This document shows, one piece after another, positions 18,357 to 28,600 of a DNA stretch of 64,000 bases (positions within the stretch are counted from its first letter, which is position 1; every line of letters starts with the position of its first letter). The stretch is from Streptococcus australis (GTDB lineage Bacteria > Bacillota > Bacilli > Lactobacillales > Streptococcaceae). The notes under the pieces were generated by a model. It saw only the letters and a list, made by a program, of their open reading frames with translations. It had not been told where the DNA came from and did no database searches. The translations under genes and the position numbers were made by a program. The DNA is taken from assembly GCF_901543175.1 (NCBI RefSeq), contig NZ_LR594040.1:558001-622000 (forward strand). Direction: 5' to 3'.

Positions 18357-18972
18357 TATGAAATCATTAGCCCTCAAGTATGGCGGTTATACCAGCCTTG
18401 ATAAGGTTTATCTGGAACAATTGTTAGCTGGGAAATCAGAGCAGGAGCAGTTAGCTCTCATTACCCCTCCGCCTAGCGTGGTCAATGCTTACTTCGCAGA
18501 ACTCTACCAGAAAAAGAGCCCTCAATCTGCGACTGATTATTTTGCAGAACTAAGTCAGGAGTTAAACCTCTATAACGCTCAACCGACCTTTACAGTGGAA
18601 ATCAAGCCCTTTATTCGCCTCAATCTATCTGGCAAGTCTTTTGGTTTTTGCTATGAGGAAGAAGGTCTTGGGCGGATTTTCTCAGAAACTGAGGAAGCAA
18701 TCACTGCTGACTTGCTCTTTGAAATTGCTCAGATTTTCCCTCATCAGCTAGTCTATGAGGAGTCTGGAAAGATTTATATGAAGGAGCTTGGAGAGGAAAA
18801 AGTCTTCTCTGTGGAGAGTTTGACTCCTTTAACGGATTTAGAAACCTTAGCAGATGGTCGTAAGCGACTCAAAGGTTATAGTCAGGAGGAACTTTTACAG
18901 GAATCTCAAGCTTTTACTGGCAAGCGCTATTTCCGATCGGAAAACCGCACAGCCATGTTATATATTGATTAA
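18349..18972 (+). CDS. Conserved streptococcal hypothetical protein
   Basis: This 207-residue, mainly acidic, soluble protein has no membrane segment or recognised catalytic motif. It begins [22 protein letters not shown]; its start overlaps the hflX stop by 8 bp (ATGACTGA), so it is translated from the same mRNA. I recall the orthologue being wrongly labelled as cystathionine beta-lyase in some genomes; nothing in the sequence supports a PLP enzyme. Function is unknown, with a possible link to RNA processing by neighbourhood only. Confidence 0.75.
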   Translation: MTDMKSLALKYGGYTSLDKVYLEQLLAGKSEQEQLALITPPPSVVNAYFAELYQKKSPQSATDYFAELSQELNLYNAQPTFTVEIKPFIRLNLSGKSFGFCYEEEGLGRIFSETEEAITADLLFEIAQIFPHQLVYEESGKIYMKELGEEKVFSVESLTPLTDLETLADGRKRLKGYSQEELLQESQAFTGKRYFRSENRTAMLYID

Positions 18973-18986
18973 TTAGAAAGTATCGA

Positions 18987-19916
18987 ATGGATATTCAATT
19001 TTTAGGAACGGGGGCTGGTCAGCCCTCTAAAGCCCGCAACGTTTCGAGCCTCGCCCTCAAACTCTTGGATGAGATCAACGAAGTCTGGCTCTTTGACTGT
19101 GGCGAAGGAACGCAAAATCGCATTCTGGAAACCACGATTCGACCACGTAAGGTCAGCAAAATCTTTATCACTCACCTGCATGGAGACCATATCTTTGGAT
19201 TGCCAGGATTTCTCTCTAGCCGTGCTTTTCAGGCCAATGAAGAGCAGACAGATTTGGAAATCTATGGACCTCAAGGAATCAAGTCATTTGTCTTAACCAG
19301 CCTTCGTGTGTCAGGTTCTCGTCTGCCTTATAAGATTCATTTCCATGAGTTTGACCAGAATTCTCTAGGAAAAATCCTTGAGACCGATAAATTCACTGTG
19401 TATGCAGAGGAACTGGACCACACTATTTTCTGTGTTGGTTATCGTGTCATGCAAAAGGATCTTGAGGGAACCTTGGATGCTGAAAAACTCAAGGCTGCTG
19501 GTGTGCCGTTTGGACCTCTTTTTGGAAAAATCAAAAACGGTCAGGATGTTGTTTTAGAAGACGGAACTGAAATCAAGGCAACGGACTATATATCAGCTCC
19601 ACGTCCAGGTAAGATTATCACTATCTTGGGTGATACTCGAAAAACCAACGCCAGTGTGCGTCTGGCTGTCAATGCTGATGTCCTAGTCCATGAGTCCACA
19701 TATGGCAAGGGCGATGAGAAAATTGCCCGCAACCACGGACACTCTACCAATATACAGGCTGCTCAGGTCGCGGCAGAAGCAGGAGCCAAACGCCTCTTGC
19801 TCAACCATATCAGCGCCCGCTTTCTCTCAAAAGATATTAGTCAGCTCAAGAAAGATGCGGCCAGCATTTTTGAAAATGTGCATGTTGTTAAAGACTTGGA
19901 AGAAGTGGAAATTTAA
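18987..19916 (+). CDS. rnz: Ribonuclease Z
   Basis: The 309-residue metallo-beta-lactamase-fold endonuclease matures tRNA 3' ends. It begins [21 protein letters not shown], contains the zinc motif [13 protein letters not shown] (about residues 60-72), and later GDTRKT, HESTYG and NHISARF blocks that complete the metal site. Length is typical of the short form (RNase ZS). It lies 14 bp after the hypothetical gene in the same cluster. Confidence 0.95.
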   Translation: MDIQFLGTGAGQPSKARNVSSLALKLLDEINEVWLFDCGEGTQNRILETTIRPRKVSKIFITHLHGDHIFGLPGFLSSRAFQANEEQTDLEIYGPQGIKSFVLTSLRVSGSRLPYKIHFHEFDQNSLGKILETDKFTVYAEELDHTIFCVGYRVMQKDLEGTLDAEKLKAAGVPFGPLFGKIKNGQDVVLEDGTEIKATDYISAPRPGKIITILGDTRKTNASVRLAVNADVLVHESTYGKGDEKIARNHGHSTNIQAAQVAAEAGAKRLLLNHISARFLSKDISQLKKDAASIFENVHVVKDLEEVEI

Positions 19917-19937
19917 GTGCCACAGAAAGGAAGAAAC

Positions 19938-20693
19938 ATGCGAACGATTCTCATTACAGGTGCTAGCGGTGGCTTAGCCCAAGAAATGGTCAAACTCTTG
20001 CCAAATGACCAACTCATTCTGCTAGGTAGAAATAAGGAAAAATTAGCTCAGCTCTACGGAAATCATTCTCAGGCAGAATTGGTCGAGATTGACATTACCG
20101 ATGACCAAGCCCTAGAAACTTTAGTGGCTGACCTCTACCAACGTCATACCAAAATTGATGTCTTAATCAACAACGCTGGTTACGGAATTTTTGAAGATTT
20201 CGACCAGATTTCTGACAAAGACATTCACCAGATGTTCGAGGTCAATACCTTTGCCCTGATGAATCTGTCTCGTCTAGTGGCGACTCGTATGAAGGAAAGT
20301 CGAAAAGGTCATGTTATCAATATCGTCAGCATGGCAGGTTTGATTGCAACAGCTAAGTCCAGTCTCTACTCAGCGACCAAGTTTGCGGCTATTGGTTTTT
20401 CTAACGCTCTACGCCTTGAACTCATGCCCTATAGTGTCTATGTAACTACGGTCAATCCAGGACCAATCCGAACTGGATTTTTTGACCAGGCAGACCCAGA
20501 TGGTAGCTATCTCAAGTCTGTTGAGCGATTTCTCTTAGAACCAGATGCGGTTGCTAAAAAGATTGTCAAAACCATAGGAAAAAATAAACGAGAACTCAAT
20601 CTTCCTTTTTTGCTCAATTTAACCCACATATTTTATACTCTCTTTCCCAAGCTAGCTGATAAGTTGGCAGGGGGAATCTTTAACTATAAGTGA
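19938..20693 (+). CDS. Short-chain dehydrogenase/reductase (classical SDR)
   Basis: The 251-residue Rossmann-fold oxidoreductase has the cofactor motif TGASGGLA (TGxxxGxG-like with the last Gly changed to Ala), NNAGYG, catalytic Ser in VSMAGL, and YSATKFA with the Tyr-Lys pair. Its substrate is unknown. ATG 19938 is chosen because AGAAAGGAAG precedes it; the GTG at 19917 would start directly at the rnz stop without a ribosome-binding site. It is the last gene of the conserved miaA cluster before the IS element. Confidence 0.9.
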   Translation: MRTILITGASGGLAQEMVKLLPNDQLILLGRNKEKLAQLYGNHSQAELVEIDITDDQALETLVADLYQRHTKIDVLINNAGYGIFEDFDQISDKDIHQMFEVNTFALMNLSRLVATRMKESRKGHVINIVSMAGLIATAKSSLYSATKFAAIGFSNALRLELMPYSVYVTTVNPGPIRTGFFDQADPDGSYLKSVERFLLEPDAVAKKIVKTIGKNKRELNLPFLLNLTHIFYTLFPKLADKLAGGIFNYK

Positions 20694-20796
20694 GAAGACG
20701 ATGGATACTTCTGATACTTTTCAAGCTTCATGACGCTTGCTTATCTATGTCAAGTAACAACACCCTCGCAATAAAGCAGTTCTTTATGAGCACACT

Positions 20797-20826
20797 GAAA
20801 AAGTCATCCAATTGATGGCTTTTTTG
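20797..20826. terminator. Hairpin at the left IS end that may block incoming transcription
   Basis: AAGTCATC-CAATT-GATGGCTTTTTT forms a short stem (one G-T pair) with a T-run, just inside the left inverted repeat and before the transposase promoter TGTTATACT (20825-20833). Confidence 0.5.
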
Positions 20827-20833
20827 TTATACT
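20825..20833 (+). promoter_or_regulatory. Extended -10 promoter of the transposase gene
   Basis: TGTTATACT lies 17 bp upstream of the transposase start, inside the element. Confidence 0.5.
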
Positions 20834-20850
20834 AGAGATGAGGTGAAATG

Positions 20851-22308
20851 ATGCTTGATAATCAGTTAACTATGGATGTCAGTCCTTATTCTAGTTTGTA
20901 TCATATCGTTGTTCCGAAAACCCACTTTTTACGTCAGCTAACTGAACTCTGTGATTTTAGCTTTATTTATGATGAACTAGAAAAAAATTATCGTCCTGAT
21001 TTTGGGCGTAAAGCTTATTCACCGATTATGATGTTCAAATATCTCTTGTTGAAAGATATTTATAAGTTATCAGATGTCGATGGGGTGGAACGTTCCTTGT
21101 CAGATATGGCCTTTAAATTTTTTCTTGGTCTAGCTCCAGAGGATTCTGTTATCGAACCATCCTCTCTGACAAAATTTAGAAAGCTAAGAATTAAAGATGA
21201 CAAGCTACTTGACGTATTGATTCAGAAATCTGTTCAAATTGCACTCGAACACAACTTGATTAAGAGTAAGATCCTCATTGTGGATGCCACTCACACCAAA
21301 GCTCATTATAATCATAAGAAGCCCCAAGAAATTCTTAGGGAGCGTTCAAAAACTTTACGTAAAACGATTTATCAACATTCAGAAGATATCAAAATAGAAT
21401 TTCCAAAGAAACCTCAGGAAGATAACCTTGAAGCAGAGTTGACCTATACAGAGGAATTAATGGCTGTGGTTGAAAAACATGAGGAACTCTTAGCTCTGCC
21501 GGCTGTGTCTCAAAAGTTCAATTATCTAAAAGAAGCTGTCGAGGACGACTTAGAACACTTGGAATCTTCTGTTAAAGAGGAGGCTAAGCTTGGACATAAG
21601 ACAGCCGACACCTCTTTCTATGGCTATAAAAGTCATATCGCTATGACGGATGAACGGATTATTACTGCTTGTGTGGTCACTTCTGGCAAACAAAGTGATG
21701 GGAAATATTTACCTGAGTTATATGCCAAAACAATGGAAAATAATCTGGATATCGAGACTATTATTGGTGATGCGGCTTATTCAGGAAAGGACAACATTCA
21801 ACTAGCTCGTAAAGAAAAGATTCATTTGGTGTCAAAACTGAACCCTTCTGTTTCAAAAGGTTACCGTAAAGAAGAGGATGCGTTTGAATTAAATAAAGAC
21901 GCAGGGCTATTTGTCTGTCCGGAAGGACACATGGCTATTCGCAAAGCAAGGACAGGGAAAAAATATCAAAATAAGAATCAAGTCGTCACTCATTACTTTG
22001 ACATTGAGAAGTGCAAGAGTTGCCTTTCCAAGGAAGGGTGTTATAAGGAGGGGGCAAAGTCTAAAACTTATTCAATAACCATTAAGAGTAACGACCATCT
22101 TTTCCAGAAGAAATTTCAGGAAACACCGTATTTTAAAGAAATGGCCAGACATCGCTATAAAATCGAAGCGAAGAATGCCGAACTAAAACAGAGACATGGC
22201 TTTGATGTCGCAAGGGCATCAGGTCTTTTCAACATGGAATTACAGGCAGCTACAAGTATCTTCGTGGTCAATATGAAACGAATTATAACCTTAATAAATA
22301 CAAAATAA
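20851..22308 (+). CDS. IS1182-family DDE transposase
   Basis: The 485-residue transposase appears complete. The N-terminal domain (about 20-130) contains RPDFGRKAYSPIMMFKYLLL and the DVDGVERSLSDMAFKFFLGL block typical of IS1182/IS1380-like DDE enzymes. Acidic catalytic motifs are VDATHTKAHYNHKK (about 147), GDAAYSG (about 307) and the final E region (KIEAKNAELKQRHGFDVA). A Cys cluster (CKSCLSKEGC) lies between. GAGGTG is 5 nt before ATG 20851, preferred over the adjacent ATG 20848. No frameshift or stop is seen, so it may be active. Confidence 0.9.
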   Translation: MLDNQLTMDVSPYSSLYHIVVPKTHFLRQLTELCDFSFIYDELEKNYRPDFGRKAYSPIMMFKYLLLKDIYKLSDVDGVERSLSDMAFKFFLGLAPEDSVIEPSSLTKFRKLRIKDDKLLDVLIQKSVQIALEHNLIKSKILIVDATHTKAHYNHKKPQEILRERSKTLRKTIYQHSEDIKIEFPKKPQEDNLEAELTYTEELMAVVEKHEELLALPAVSQKFNYLKEAVEDDLEHLESSVKEEAKLGHKTADTSFYGYKSHIAMTDERIITACVVTSGKQSDGKYLPELYAKTMENNLDIETIIGDAAYSGKDNIQLARKEKIHLVSKLNPSVSKGYRKEEDAFELNKDAGLFVCPEGHMAIRKARTGKKYQNKNQVVTHYFDIEKCKSCLSKEGCYKEGAKSKTYSITIKSNDHLFQKKFQETPYFKEMARHRYKIEAKNAELKQRHGFDVARASGLFNMELQAATSIFVVNMKRIITLINTK

Positions 22309-22352
22309 CCGAGGAATTCGCTCAAATTGATGAGAGATTCCTCGGTTTTCAT
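22307..22352 (+). terminator. Terminator inside the right IS end
   Basis: AACCGAGGAAT (22307-22317) pairs with ATTCCTCGGTT (22337-22347) and is followed by TTC-ATTTTG. It closes the transposase transcript at its stop codon. Confidence 0.75.
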
Positions 22353-22437
22353 TTTGTTAAAAGTAAGAGGCTTACTTTTTCAGTGGGCTCGCGAGTGGGT
22401 CGGGGGAGGAGCTGTTATATCTATGTTTAACAATGTT

Positions 22438-22953
22438 TTACCTTGATTTATTAATCATATCCATATAAGATATGTCAATAAAATCTTTTTTCTTAATCTT
22501 AAGCATTTTTATAATATCATCAACCTTTTTCTCTGCTGATTGTCTTGTTTCGTCTTTAGGGAGAATATACTCAACTTCAATAAAATTACCTAAGCCAGCA
22601 ACTTCGTCTAAATGGAATCTAATATTCTCCTTAAGATAAAGGGTTCTGCTCTTTTTCACTTCACCAATTTTTCCCAGTAATGTTGAAAGCATGGAATCGA
22701 CAAGCCTAGGATTTTTAACTTTTATTCGTTTGTATTTAGAAACCTTTCTTCCAGCAATGTTTTGGCGGATATAAAAAATTAGTTCAGACTCTGAGTTGTT
22801 GATAGTTCGCATCTTTAATCTACCAAGCTTAAAATTGTAGAAAATATCTCGTTGTTTTAATATTTCTGGGTTTGCTTGACTATATTTTATAATAATATTT
22901 TTTGCTAAATTTCGATTATTTAATTTTGCTTTAAATTCTATATTTGATGACAT
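22438..22953 (-). CDS. CYTH-domain protein (class IV adenylyl cyclase/triphosphatase-like)
   Basis: The 171-residue soluble protein begins MSSNIEFKAKL, an E-x-K-x-K variant of the CYTH signature, with later tunnel-type motifs: GRLKMRTI, ESELIFYIRQ, KYKRIKV, IRFHLDEVAGLGNFIEVEY. CYTH enzymes act on triphosphates (adenylyl cyclase CyaB, thiamine triphosphatase, tripolyphosphatase); which reaction occurs here is unknown. ATG 22953 begins 1 nt after the stop of the SAHH-like gene, so the two are translationally coupled. An in-frame start 45 nt upstream would overlap the previous gene. AT-rich codon use suggests transfer. Confidence 0.75.
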   Translation of the reverse strand: MSSNIEFKAKLNNRNLAKNIIIKYSQANPEILKQRDIFYNFKLGRLKMRTINNSESELIFYIRQNIAGRKVSKYKRIKVKNPRLVDSMLSTLLGKIGEVKKSRTLYLKENIRFHLDEVAGLGNFIEVEYILPKDETRQSAEKKVDDIIKMLKIKKKDFIDISYMDMINKSR

Positions 22954-22954
22954 T

Positions 22955-24145
22955 TTAATCCCTATTTGATAGAGACAACCAATCTTTAGCGATTTCACCT
23001 CTAGAATCCTTACCAGATGAATGTATCACTCCTACAGGATACTTATCTCTATCATGTTTTAATAATTTACAAGCACAGACTACTATTTCAGCAAAAACAA
23101 TATCTAATAACTCCGTAGGAAGAGTTGGCAAGATAAAATTAACTGCCGTGCCATTATTCAATACTAATATATCCTTAGCTACGTCTAATTTATATTTTAA
23201 CATATGTTTATTGATTTTAAAAGGTTTTTCAACCGTTTCTTCAATAAGGCTATCAATGTCAAATTCCGTATTTTTTGACCCACCACTAACCAATATAACA
23301 CCATTTTTACAAATATTCATATCTTTTACGGTAAAAGCACCATTTGGATTTCCTGTTGCGAAAAATATGATGTCAACTTTAGGTAAAAGAGCGTGTCTTT
23401 TGTGTATTTTATAGCCGTCAATGAATGCGTGTAGATTTTTTTCATCACTAGAATCATACACATAAACATCCATATCATTTCGTCTTAAGTTTAGGGCAAT
23501 ATTCTTACCTATCATTCCGTACCCAACAACTAACGCCTTTCGACCGGACATTAAAATACCAGATTTTCTTAATATTTGCTCCGTAGCATTGACAATATCT
23601 CGTCCTACAAATCTTGCTTCAATTTCTTTTAATGGACTTCTAGCCACAGAAAAGATAGGGTATTGAAATGATTCAATCTCTTTCAAATATCTATTATGCC
23701 CAAACGTTGTATCTTCTATAACTCCTTTAATTACTCTGGCTAAATCTGGACATTCATCATTAAGCCTCATGAGGTGAGATAGAAAATATCCTCCTACATC
23801 AATTATTATAATTTCTTTCCCATCAGTCTCACTTTTTTTAGTGGCATTTTTTAAGAGTTTGTATAATATATCTGTCTCTTCTAGAATCTTATAGTCTTCA
23901 TTGATAATGCTATATTTTTTCTTTAATAGCCTTTTTAAAACAGACTGATCAATAGAATATGGTTTTGCAATCACTGAAAATATTTCAGCCCCAGACTCTT
24001 CCAATAACTTTATTAAATTTTCAGTAGTCTCCAAAATATGCTCAAGAATAATTATTCGTGCCTTTTCAAATAACTTTCTATTTCGCTGTTGTTTTAAATA
24101 TTTTCCGCAAACTTTTAATTGATTGTCTACGAATTGATACCCCAT
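22955..24145 (-). CDS. Divergent S-adenosylhomocysteine hydrolase-like NAD-binding protein
   Basis: The 396-residue protein resembles adenosylhomocysteinase: GVIEDTTFGHNRYL parallels the family block GxxEETTTGVHRL, and GRKALVVGYGMIGKNIALNLRR is a clear NAD-binding Rossmann motif (about residues 215-240), followed by FFATGNPNGAFT and LNNGTAVNF, which match later SAHH blocks. It is shorter than true SAHH. The catalytic K...D spacing (TKxxFDN) appears as PLKEIEAR, so K may be kept but D and N are not. The C-terminal NAD-contacting Lys/Tyr tail is absent. Streptococci normally recycle SAH by Pfs/LuxS, so this is probably a different activity. ATG 24145 has AGAGGTG upstream. Confidence 0.72.
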   Translation of the reverse strand: MGYQFVDNQLKVCGKYLKQQRNRKLFEKARIIILEHILETTENLIKLLEESGAEIFSVIAKPYSIDQSVLKRLLKKKYSIINEDYKILEETDILYKLLKNATKKSETDGKEIIIIDVGGYFLSHLMRLNDECPDLARVIKGVIEDTTFGHNRYLKEIESFQYPIFSVARSPLKEIEARFVGRDIVNATEQILRKSGILMSGRKALVVGYGMIGKNIALNLRRNDMDVYVYDSSDEKNLHAFIDGYKIHKRHALLPKVDIIFFATGNPNGAFTVKDMNICKNGVILVSGGSKNTEFDIDSLIEETVEKPFKINKHMLKYKLDVAKDILVLNNGTAVNFILPTLPTELLDIVFAEIVVCACKLLKHDRDKYPVGVIHSSGKDSRGEIAKDWLSLSNRD

Positions 24146-24339
24146 AATAAACACCTCTATATCTTTTTGAATTGAGCAGAAAGTTTTATATTTGACCATC
24201 TTCGACAAATCATTATTGACATCAATTTATAAAATTTCAGCCAGAGGCTTAGTCGAGTCTTGACTACGATTGATGGTTATTCGATTGTCGAAAGAAGTAT
24301 CCGTATTGTTTCTATACGATTATAATTTTATTGTACCAT

Positions 24340-24352
24340 AATTTTGTTAAAT
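24340..24352 (-). promoter_or_regulatory. Possible promoter of the SAHH-like/CYTH pair
   Basis: On the minus strand TGGTACAAT (extended -10) and a nearby ATTATAAT occur about 180-200 bp upstream of the SAHH-like start in very AT-rich DNA. The long leader and AT bias keep this uncertain. Confidence 0.35.
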
Positions 24353-24509
24353 TTCTTAATTTCTATCTACATTATTTTACAGAGATTACAGAAAAAAGAA
24401 ACTCACGCAATATGAATCGAAGGTTCGCTAGAGCAACAATAACATTTTTTATAAAAATTTTCACTCATAAAGAAATAATTACTGAATCAAATCAGTGAAA
24501 GTCAGCTCA

Positions 24510-25091
24510 GTTCCTCAACTTCTACAACTGAAATCTCAATATCGGGCTCAGTCAATTTCTCTTTAAAACTATCCGCTAGTTCTTAAAAAAACTCATCATC
24601 CGTTTCAATTTCGAAAATTTCAATCAAATATCCCTCAGCTTTCGAAACGAGAGATTCTAAAGGTTTCAAAACTGGTTGGCTTTCTTGGTTGAAATCGACT
24701 TCTTGGTAAGTGGTACTAGATTGATTGGTGGTATGAAATTAAGGCGTAATAAAAACATTCAACCAGAAATAAATAAGGTCTAATGGAATGGTTGAGCTTA
24801 TAAGACTTCTTTAAATCAATTCGGATCGATACAAGCAAGTTGGTTGATTCTTCCAAAAATTCAAAGAAATCTTCAAGTGTGGAATCCAGTTGAAACTTGT
24901 TTTTTTTTTTTGTAATTCAGCTGAGACAATCTCTTTTCGGCTTCTAAAATATAGGGCGAAAAGCCTTTTTTATCAATTTCATCTTGGACGACACCTACTA
25001 GACTTCGTCCTTTATTTTTGCCCGAAAAATACTTATTGAAATCTGTATCTGAAATATTAGCGTGAGCATATTCGGCTATGACGGAGGTCAA
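24510..25091 (-). pseudogene. Decayed gene of unknown type, frameshifted at a 12-nt homopolymer
   Basis: On the minus strand an open stretch of about 70 codons (25091-24873; SVIAEYAHANISDTDFNKYF, GRSLVGVVQDEIDKKGF) runs into a 12-A tract (24900-24911). In the next frame coding sense continues (LEDFFEFLEESTNLLVSIRI), then a stop, then another sensible acidic stretch (ESLVSKAEGYLIEIFEIETD, a TAA, then LADSFKEKLTEPDIEISVVE). The pieces are consistent with one inactivated gene. I do not recognise the family; proximity to a recombinase remnant suggests an integrative element. No intact gene was found in 24146-25666. Confidence 0.5.
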
Positions 25092-25178
25092 TCCTTTACT
25101 GACGGTTTTAGGATTAGATCAAATTTCTTTATTGGCATGCTTAAAAACAAGCTGAAACAGCTCTGAGAGTAGAAACAT

Positions 25179-25391
25179 ATGCGACTTCCAAAGTGGCATG
25201 ATTTTCGCATTTCCAAATATACAGAACTTCCAGAATTAACCGTTGAAATCGTAAATGAGCTGATTGACAAGATTGTGATTCAAAAGCCAATAGGAACGAA
25301 ACACAATAGAATCATTCAGATAGATATTTACTACAATTTCATCAGAAAACTAAACAACGAAAAAAGCAAGCCAGATAAGTTGACTCGCTAA
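25179..25391 (+). pseudogene. C-terminal remnant of a large serine recombinase
   Basis: About 65 codons read YTELPELTVEIVNELIDKIV then IIQIDIYYNFIRKLN before a stop. This matches the C-terminal end found in large serine recombinases of integrative elements (the '...ELTPEILxxLIDKIxV...IxIYYxFIG' pattern). The catalytic N-terminal domain and the DNA-binding part are missing. It marks the edge of a lost or decayed mobile element beside the AT-rich accessory genes. Confidence 0.6.
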
Positions 25392-25638
25392 TATTACCTA
25401 ATCACTAAACTGCTGAGTGTCAGGTCGCCGTAAAAGGAATTTTTTTATAACATTTTACTGAGTGACAAGAAATGTTTGCTTTTGTTCTAAATCTACATTC
25501 ACATTTTTTGAATCTTCTACAAATTTTAGAAAAAACAATCAAAAATATGATTTTTTGTGTTTAGGGTATTGAAATTTCCTATATTATTTTATAAAATAAG
25601 GATAAAAGGCTATGAAAAAGTAATGCGCTTACAAAGAA

Positions 25639-25652
25639 ATGGAAGCGGTTAC
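25639..25652 (+). promoter_or_regulatory. Candidate CcpA (cre) site before bgaA
   Basis: ATGGAAGCGGTTAC fits the streptococcal cre consensus (ATGAAARCGNTTWC-like) with few mismatches and lies immediately upstream of the ribosome-binding site. A second partial match (TGCGCTTACA) lies 15 bp upstream. It predicts glucose repression by road-blocking. Confidence 0.55.
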
Positions 25653-25666
25653 TAAAGGAGGATTTT

Positions 25667-28600
25667 ATGGAAAAAGGCCATTGGAATCGTAAAAGAGTCT
25701 ACAGTATTCGTAAGTTTGCTGTAGGAGCTTGCTCTGTCATGATTGGAACCTGTGCTGTTCTATTTGGAGGAAGTGTCGTTGGAGAATCATCAGTTTTTGC
25801 GGATGAAACTCCTATTGCGCACACTGTAGAACAAGCAAAAGAGGAAAGTCCAGCAGTGGAGGAAAAACAGGATCAAGCAGTAGCAGAGAAGAACGAGGCT
25901 GCAAGTGTGGAACAAAGTCAAGCTGCTGCCATTGAAGCAAGTAAACCAGAGGTGAAAGAAGATGAAGCCATAACTCCGAAAGAGGAAAAAGCATCTTCTA
26001 AACCTGAAGAAAATGATCCAAAGGTAGAATCACAAGCTTCAAGTCAAGAAAAACCTATCAAGGAAGAAGTTAAAGCTGCGACAAATGAAGAAGTAAATCA
26101 AATGATTGAAGACAGAAAAGTGAATTTTAATCAAAATTGGCACTTCAAACTCAATGCGAACTCTAAAGAAGCTGTGAAACCAGATGCAGATGTATCAACA
26201 TGGCAAAAATTGGATCTTCCACATGACTGGAGTATCTTTAACGATTTTGACCATCAATCACCTGCCCAAAACGAAGGTGGACAGCTAAATGGTGGTGAAG
26301 CTTGGTATCGTAAGACCTTTAAACTTGATGAAAAAGATCTCAAGAAAAATGTTCGAGTGACCTTTGATGGTGTCTACATGGATTCTCAAGTCTATGTCAA
26401 TGGCCAGTTAGTGGGACATTATCCAAATGGTTATAACCAGTTCTCATACGATATCACAAAGTACCTTCACAAAGATGGTCGTGAGAATGTGATTGCTGTC
26501 CATGCAGTCAACAAACAACCAAGTAGCCGTTGGTACTCAGGTAGCGGTATTTACCGTGATGTGACCATGCAGGTGACAGATAAGGTTCATGTTGAAAAAA
26601 ATGGAACAACCATCTTAACGCCAAAACTTGAACAACAGCAACACGGCAAGGTTGAAACGCATGTGACCAGCAAAATCGTCAATACAGACGATAAAGACCA
26701 TGAACTTGTAGCAGAGTATCAAATTGTAGAGCGTGGTGGTCAAGCAGTGACTGGCTTGGTTCGTACAGCGAGTCGTACCTTGAAAGCACATGAATCAACA
26801 AGCCTTGATGCTATTTTAGAAGTTGAAAAACCAAAACTCTGGACAGTTTTAAATGACAAACCTGCCTTGTACGAATTGATTACGCGTGTTTACCGTGATG
26901 GTCAATTGGTTGATGCTAAGAAGGATTTGTTTGGTTACCGTTACTATCACTGGACGCCAAATGAAGGCTTCTCTTTGAATGGCGAACGCATTAAATTCCA
27001 TGGTGTTTCCTTGCACCATGACCACGGAGCACTTGGAGCAGAAGAAAACTATAAGGCAGAATACCGTCGTCTCAAACAAATGAAGGAGATGGGGGTTAAC
27101 TCTATTCGTACAACCCACAACCCTGCTAGTGAGCAAACCTTGCAAATCGCTGCAGAACTTGGTTTGCTCGTTCAGGAAGAGGCCTTTGATACTTGGTATG
27201 GTGGAAAGAAACCTTATGACTATGGTCGTTTCTTTGAAAAAGATGCCACTCACCCAGAAGCTCGAAAAGGCGAAAAATGGTCTGACTATGATCTTCGTAC
27301 CATGGTCGAAAGAGACAAAAATAACCCAGCTGTCTTCATGTGGTCTATCGGGAATGAAATCGGTGAAGCCAATGGTGACGCCCACTCACTTGCAACGGTT
27401 AAACGCTTAGTAAAAGTGATTAAAGATGTTGATACTACACGTTATGTTACCATGGGAGCAGATAAGTTCCGTTTCGGTAATGGTAGTGGTGGACATGAGA
27501 AGATTGCCGAAGAACTCGATGCAGTTGGTTTCAACTATTCAGAAGACAACTATAAGAAACTTCGTGCGAAACATCCAAACTGGTTGATTTATGGTTCAGA
27601 AACATCTTCAGCAACCCGTACACGTGGTAGCTATTATCGCCCTGAACGTGAATTGAAACATAGTAACGGACCTGAACGTCATTACGAACAGTCTGACTAT
27701 GGTAATGACCGAGTTGGCTGGGGTAAAACGGCAACAGATTCATGGACTTTTGACCGTGACAACGCTGGCTATGCTGGACAGTTTATCTGGACAGGTACGG
27801 ACTATATCGGTGAGCCTACGCCATGGCATAACCAAAACCAAACTCCCGTTAAGAGCTCTTACTTTGGTATCGTAGATACAGCAGGTATTCCAAAACATGA
27901 CTTCTACCTCTACCAAAGCCAATGGGTTTCTGTTAAGAAGAAACCAATGGTACACCTCCTTCCTCACTGGAACTGGGAAGACCCTACTCTAAAAGCGAAC
28001 GTAGCTGATGCAGAAGGTAAGATTCCAGTTCGTGCATATTCAAACGCTGCTAGCGTAGAATTGTTCTTGAATGGTCAATCTCTTGGAGTTAAGACCTTCA
28101 ACAAAAAACAAACTAGCGATGGACGGACTTACCAAGAAGGTGCCAATGCCAAGGAACTGTACCTTGAGTGGAAGGTTGCTTACCAACCAGGTACTTTAGA
28201 AGCAGTAGCTCGTGATGAAGCTGGTAAAGAAATTGCTCGTGACAAGATTACCACTGCAGGCCAGCCAGCAGGTGTTCGTCTCATTAAGGAAGAGCACGCA
28301 ATCGCAGCAGATGGAAAAGACTTGACTTACATCTACTATGAAATTGTTGACAGTCAAGGGAATGTAGTCCCAACTGCAAATAATCTGGTTCGTTTCCAAT
28401 TGCATGGCCAGGGTCAACTTGTTGGTGTCGATAATGGGGAACAAGCCAGCCGTGAACGTTATAAGGCGCAACCAGATGGCTCTTGGATTCGCAGAGCCTT
28501 TAACGGTAAAGGGGTTGCCATTGTTAAATCAACTGAGCAAGCAGGTAAATTCACTCTTACTGCCCACTCTGATCTCTTGAAATCTGGTCAAGTAACTGTC

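Larger units (their letters stand above)
20788..22390 (+). mobile_element. IS1182-family insertion sequence, about 1.6 kb
   Basis: Terminal inverted repeats are visible: the left end reads GAGCACACTGAAAAAGT (from 20788) and the right end, reverse-complemented, GAGCCCACTGAAAAAGT (ending 22390), a 17-bp match with one mismatch. They enclose one intact transposase gene. The family label comes from the transposase. I could not identify a target-site duplication with confidence. It sits after the conserved SDR gene and next to AT-rich accessory DNA. Confidence 0.8.

Noticed and set aside
24872..25091. A functional 72-residue gene on the minus strand
   Set aside because: It ends at a 12-nt homopolymer and coding sense resumes in another frame, so it is a fragment of a broken gene.
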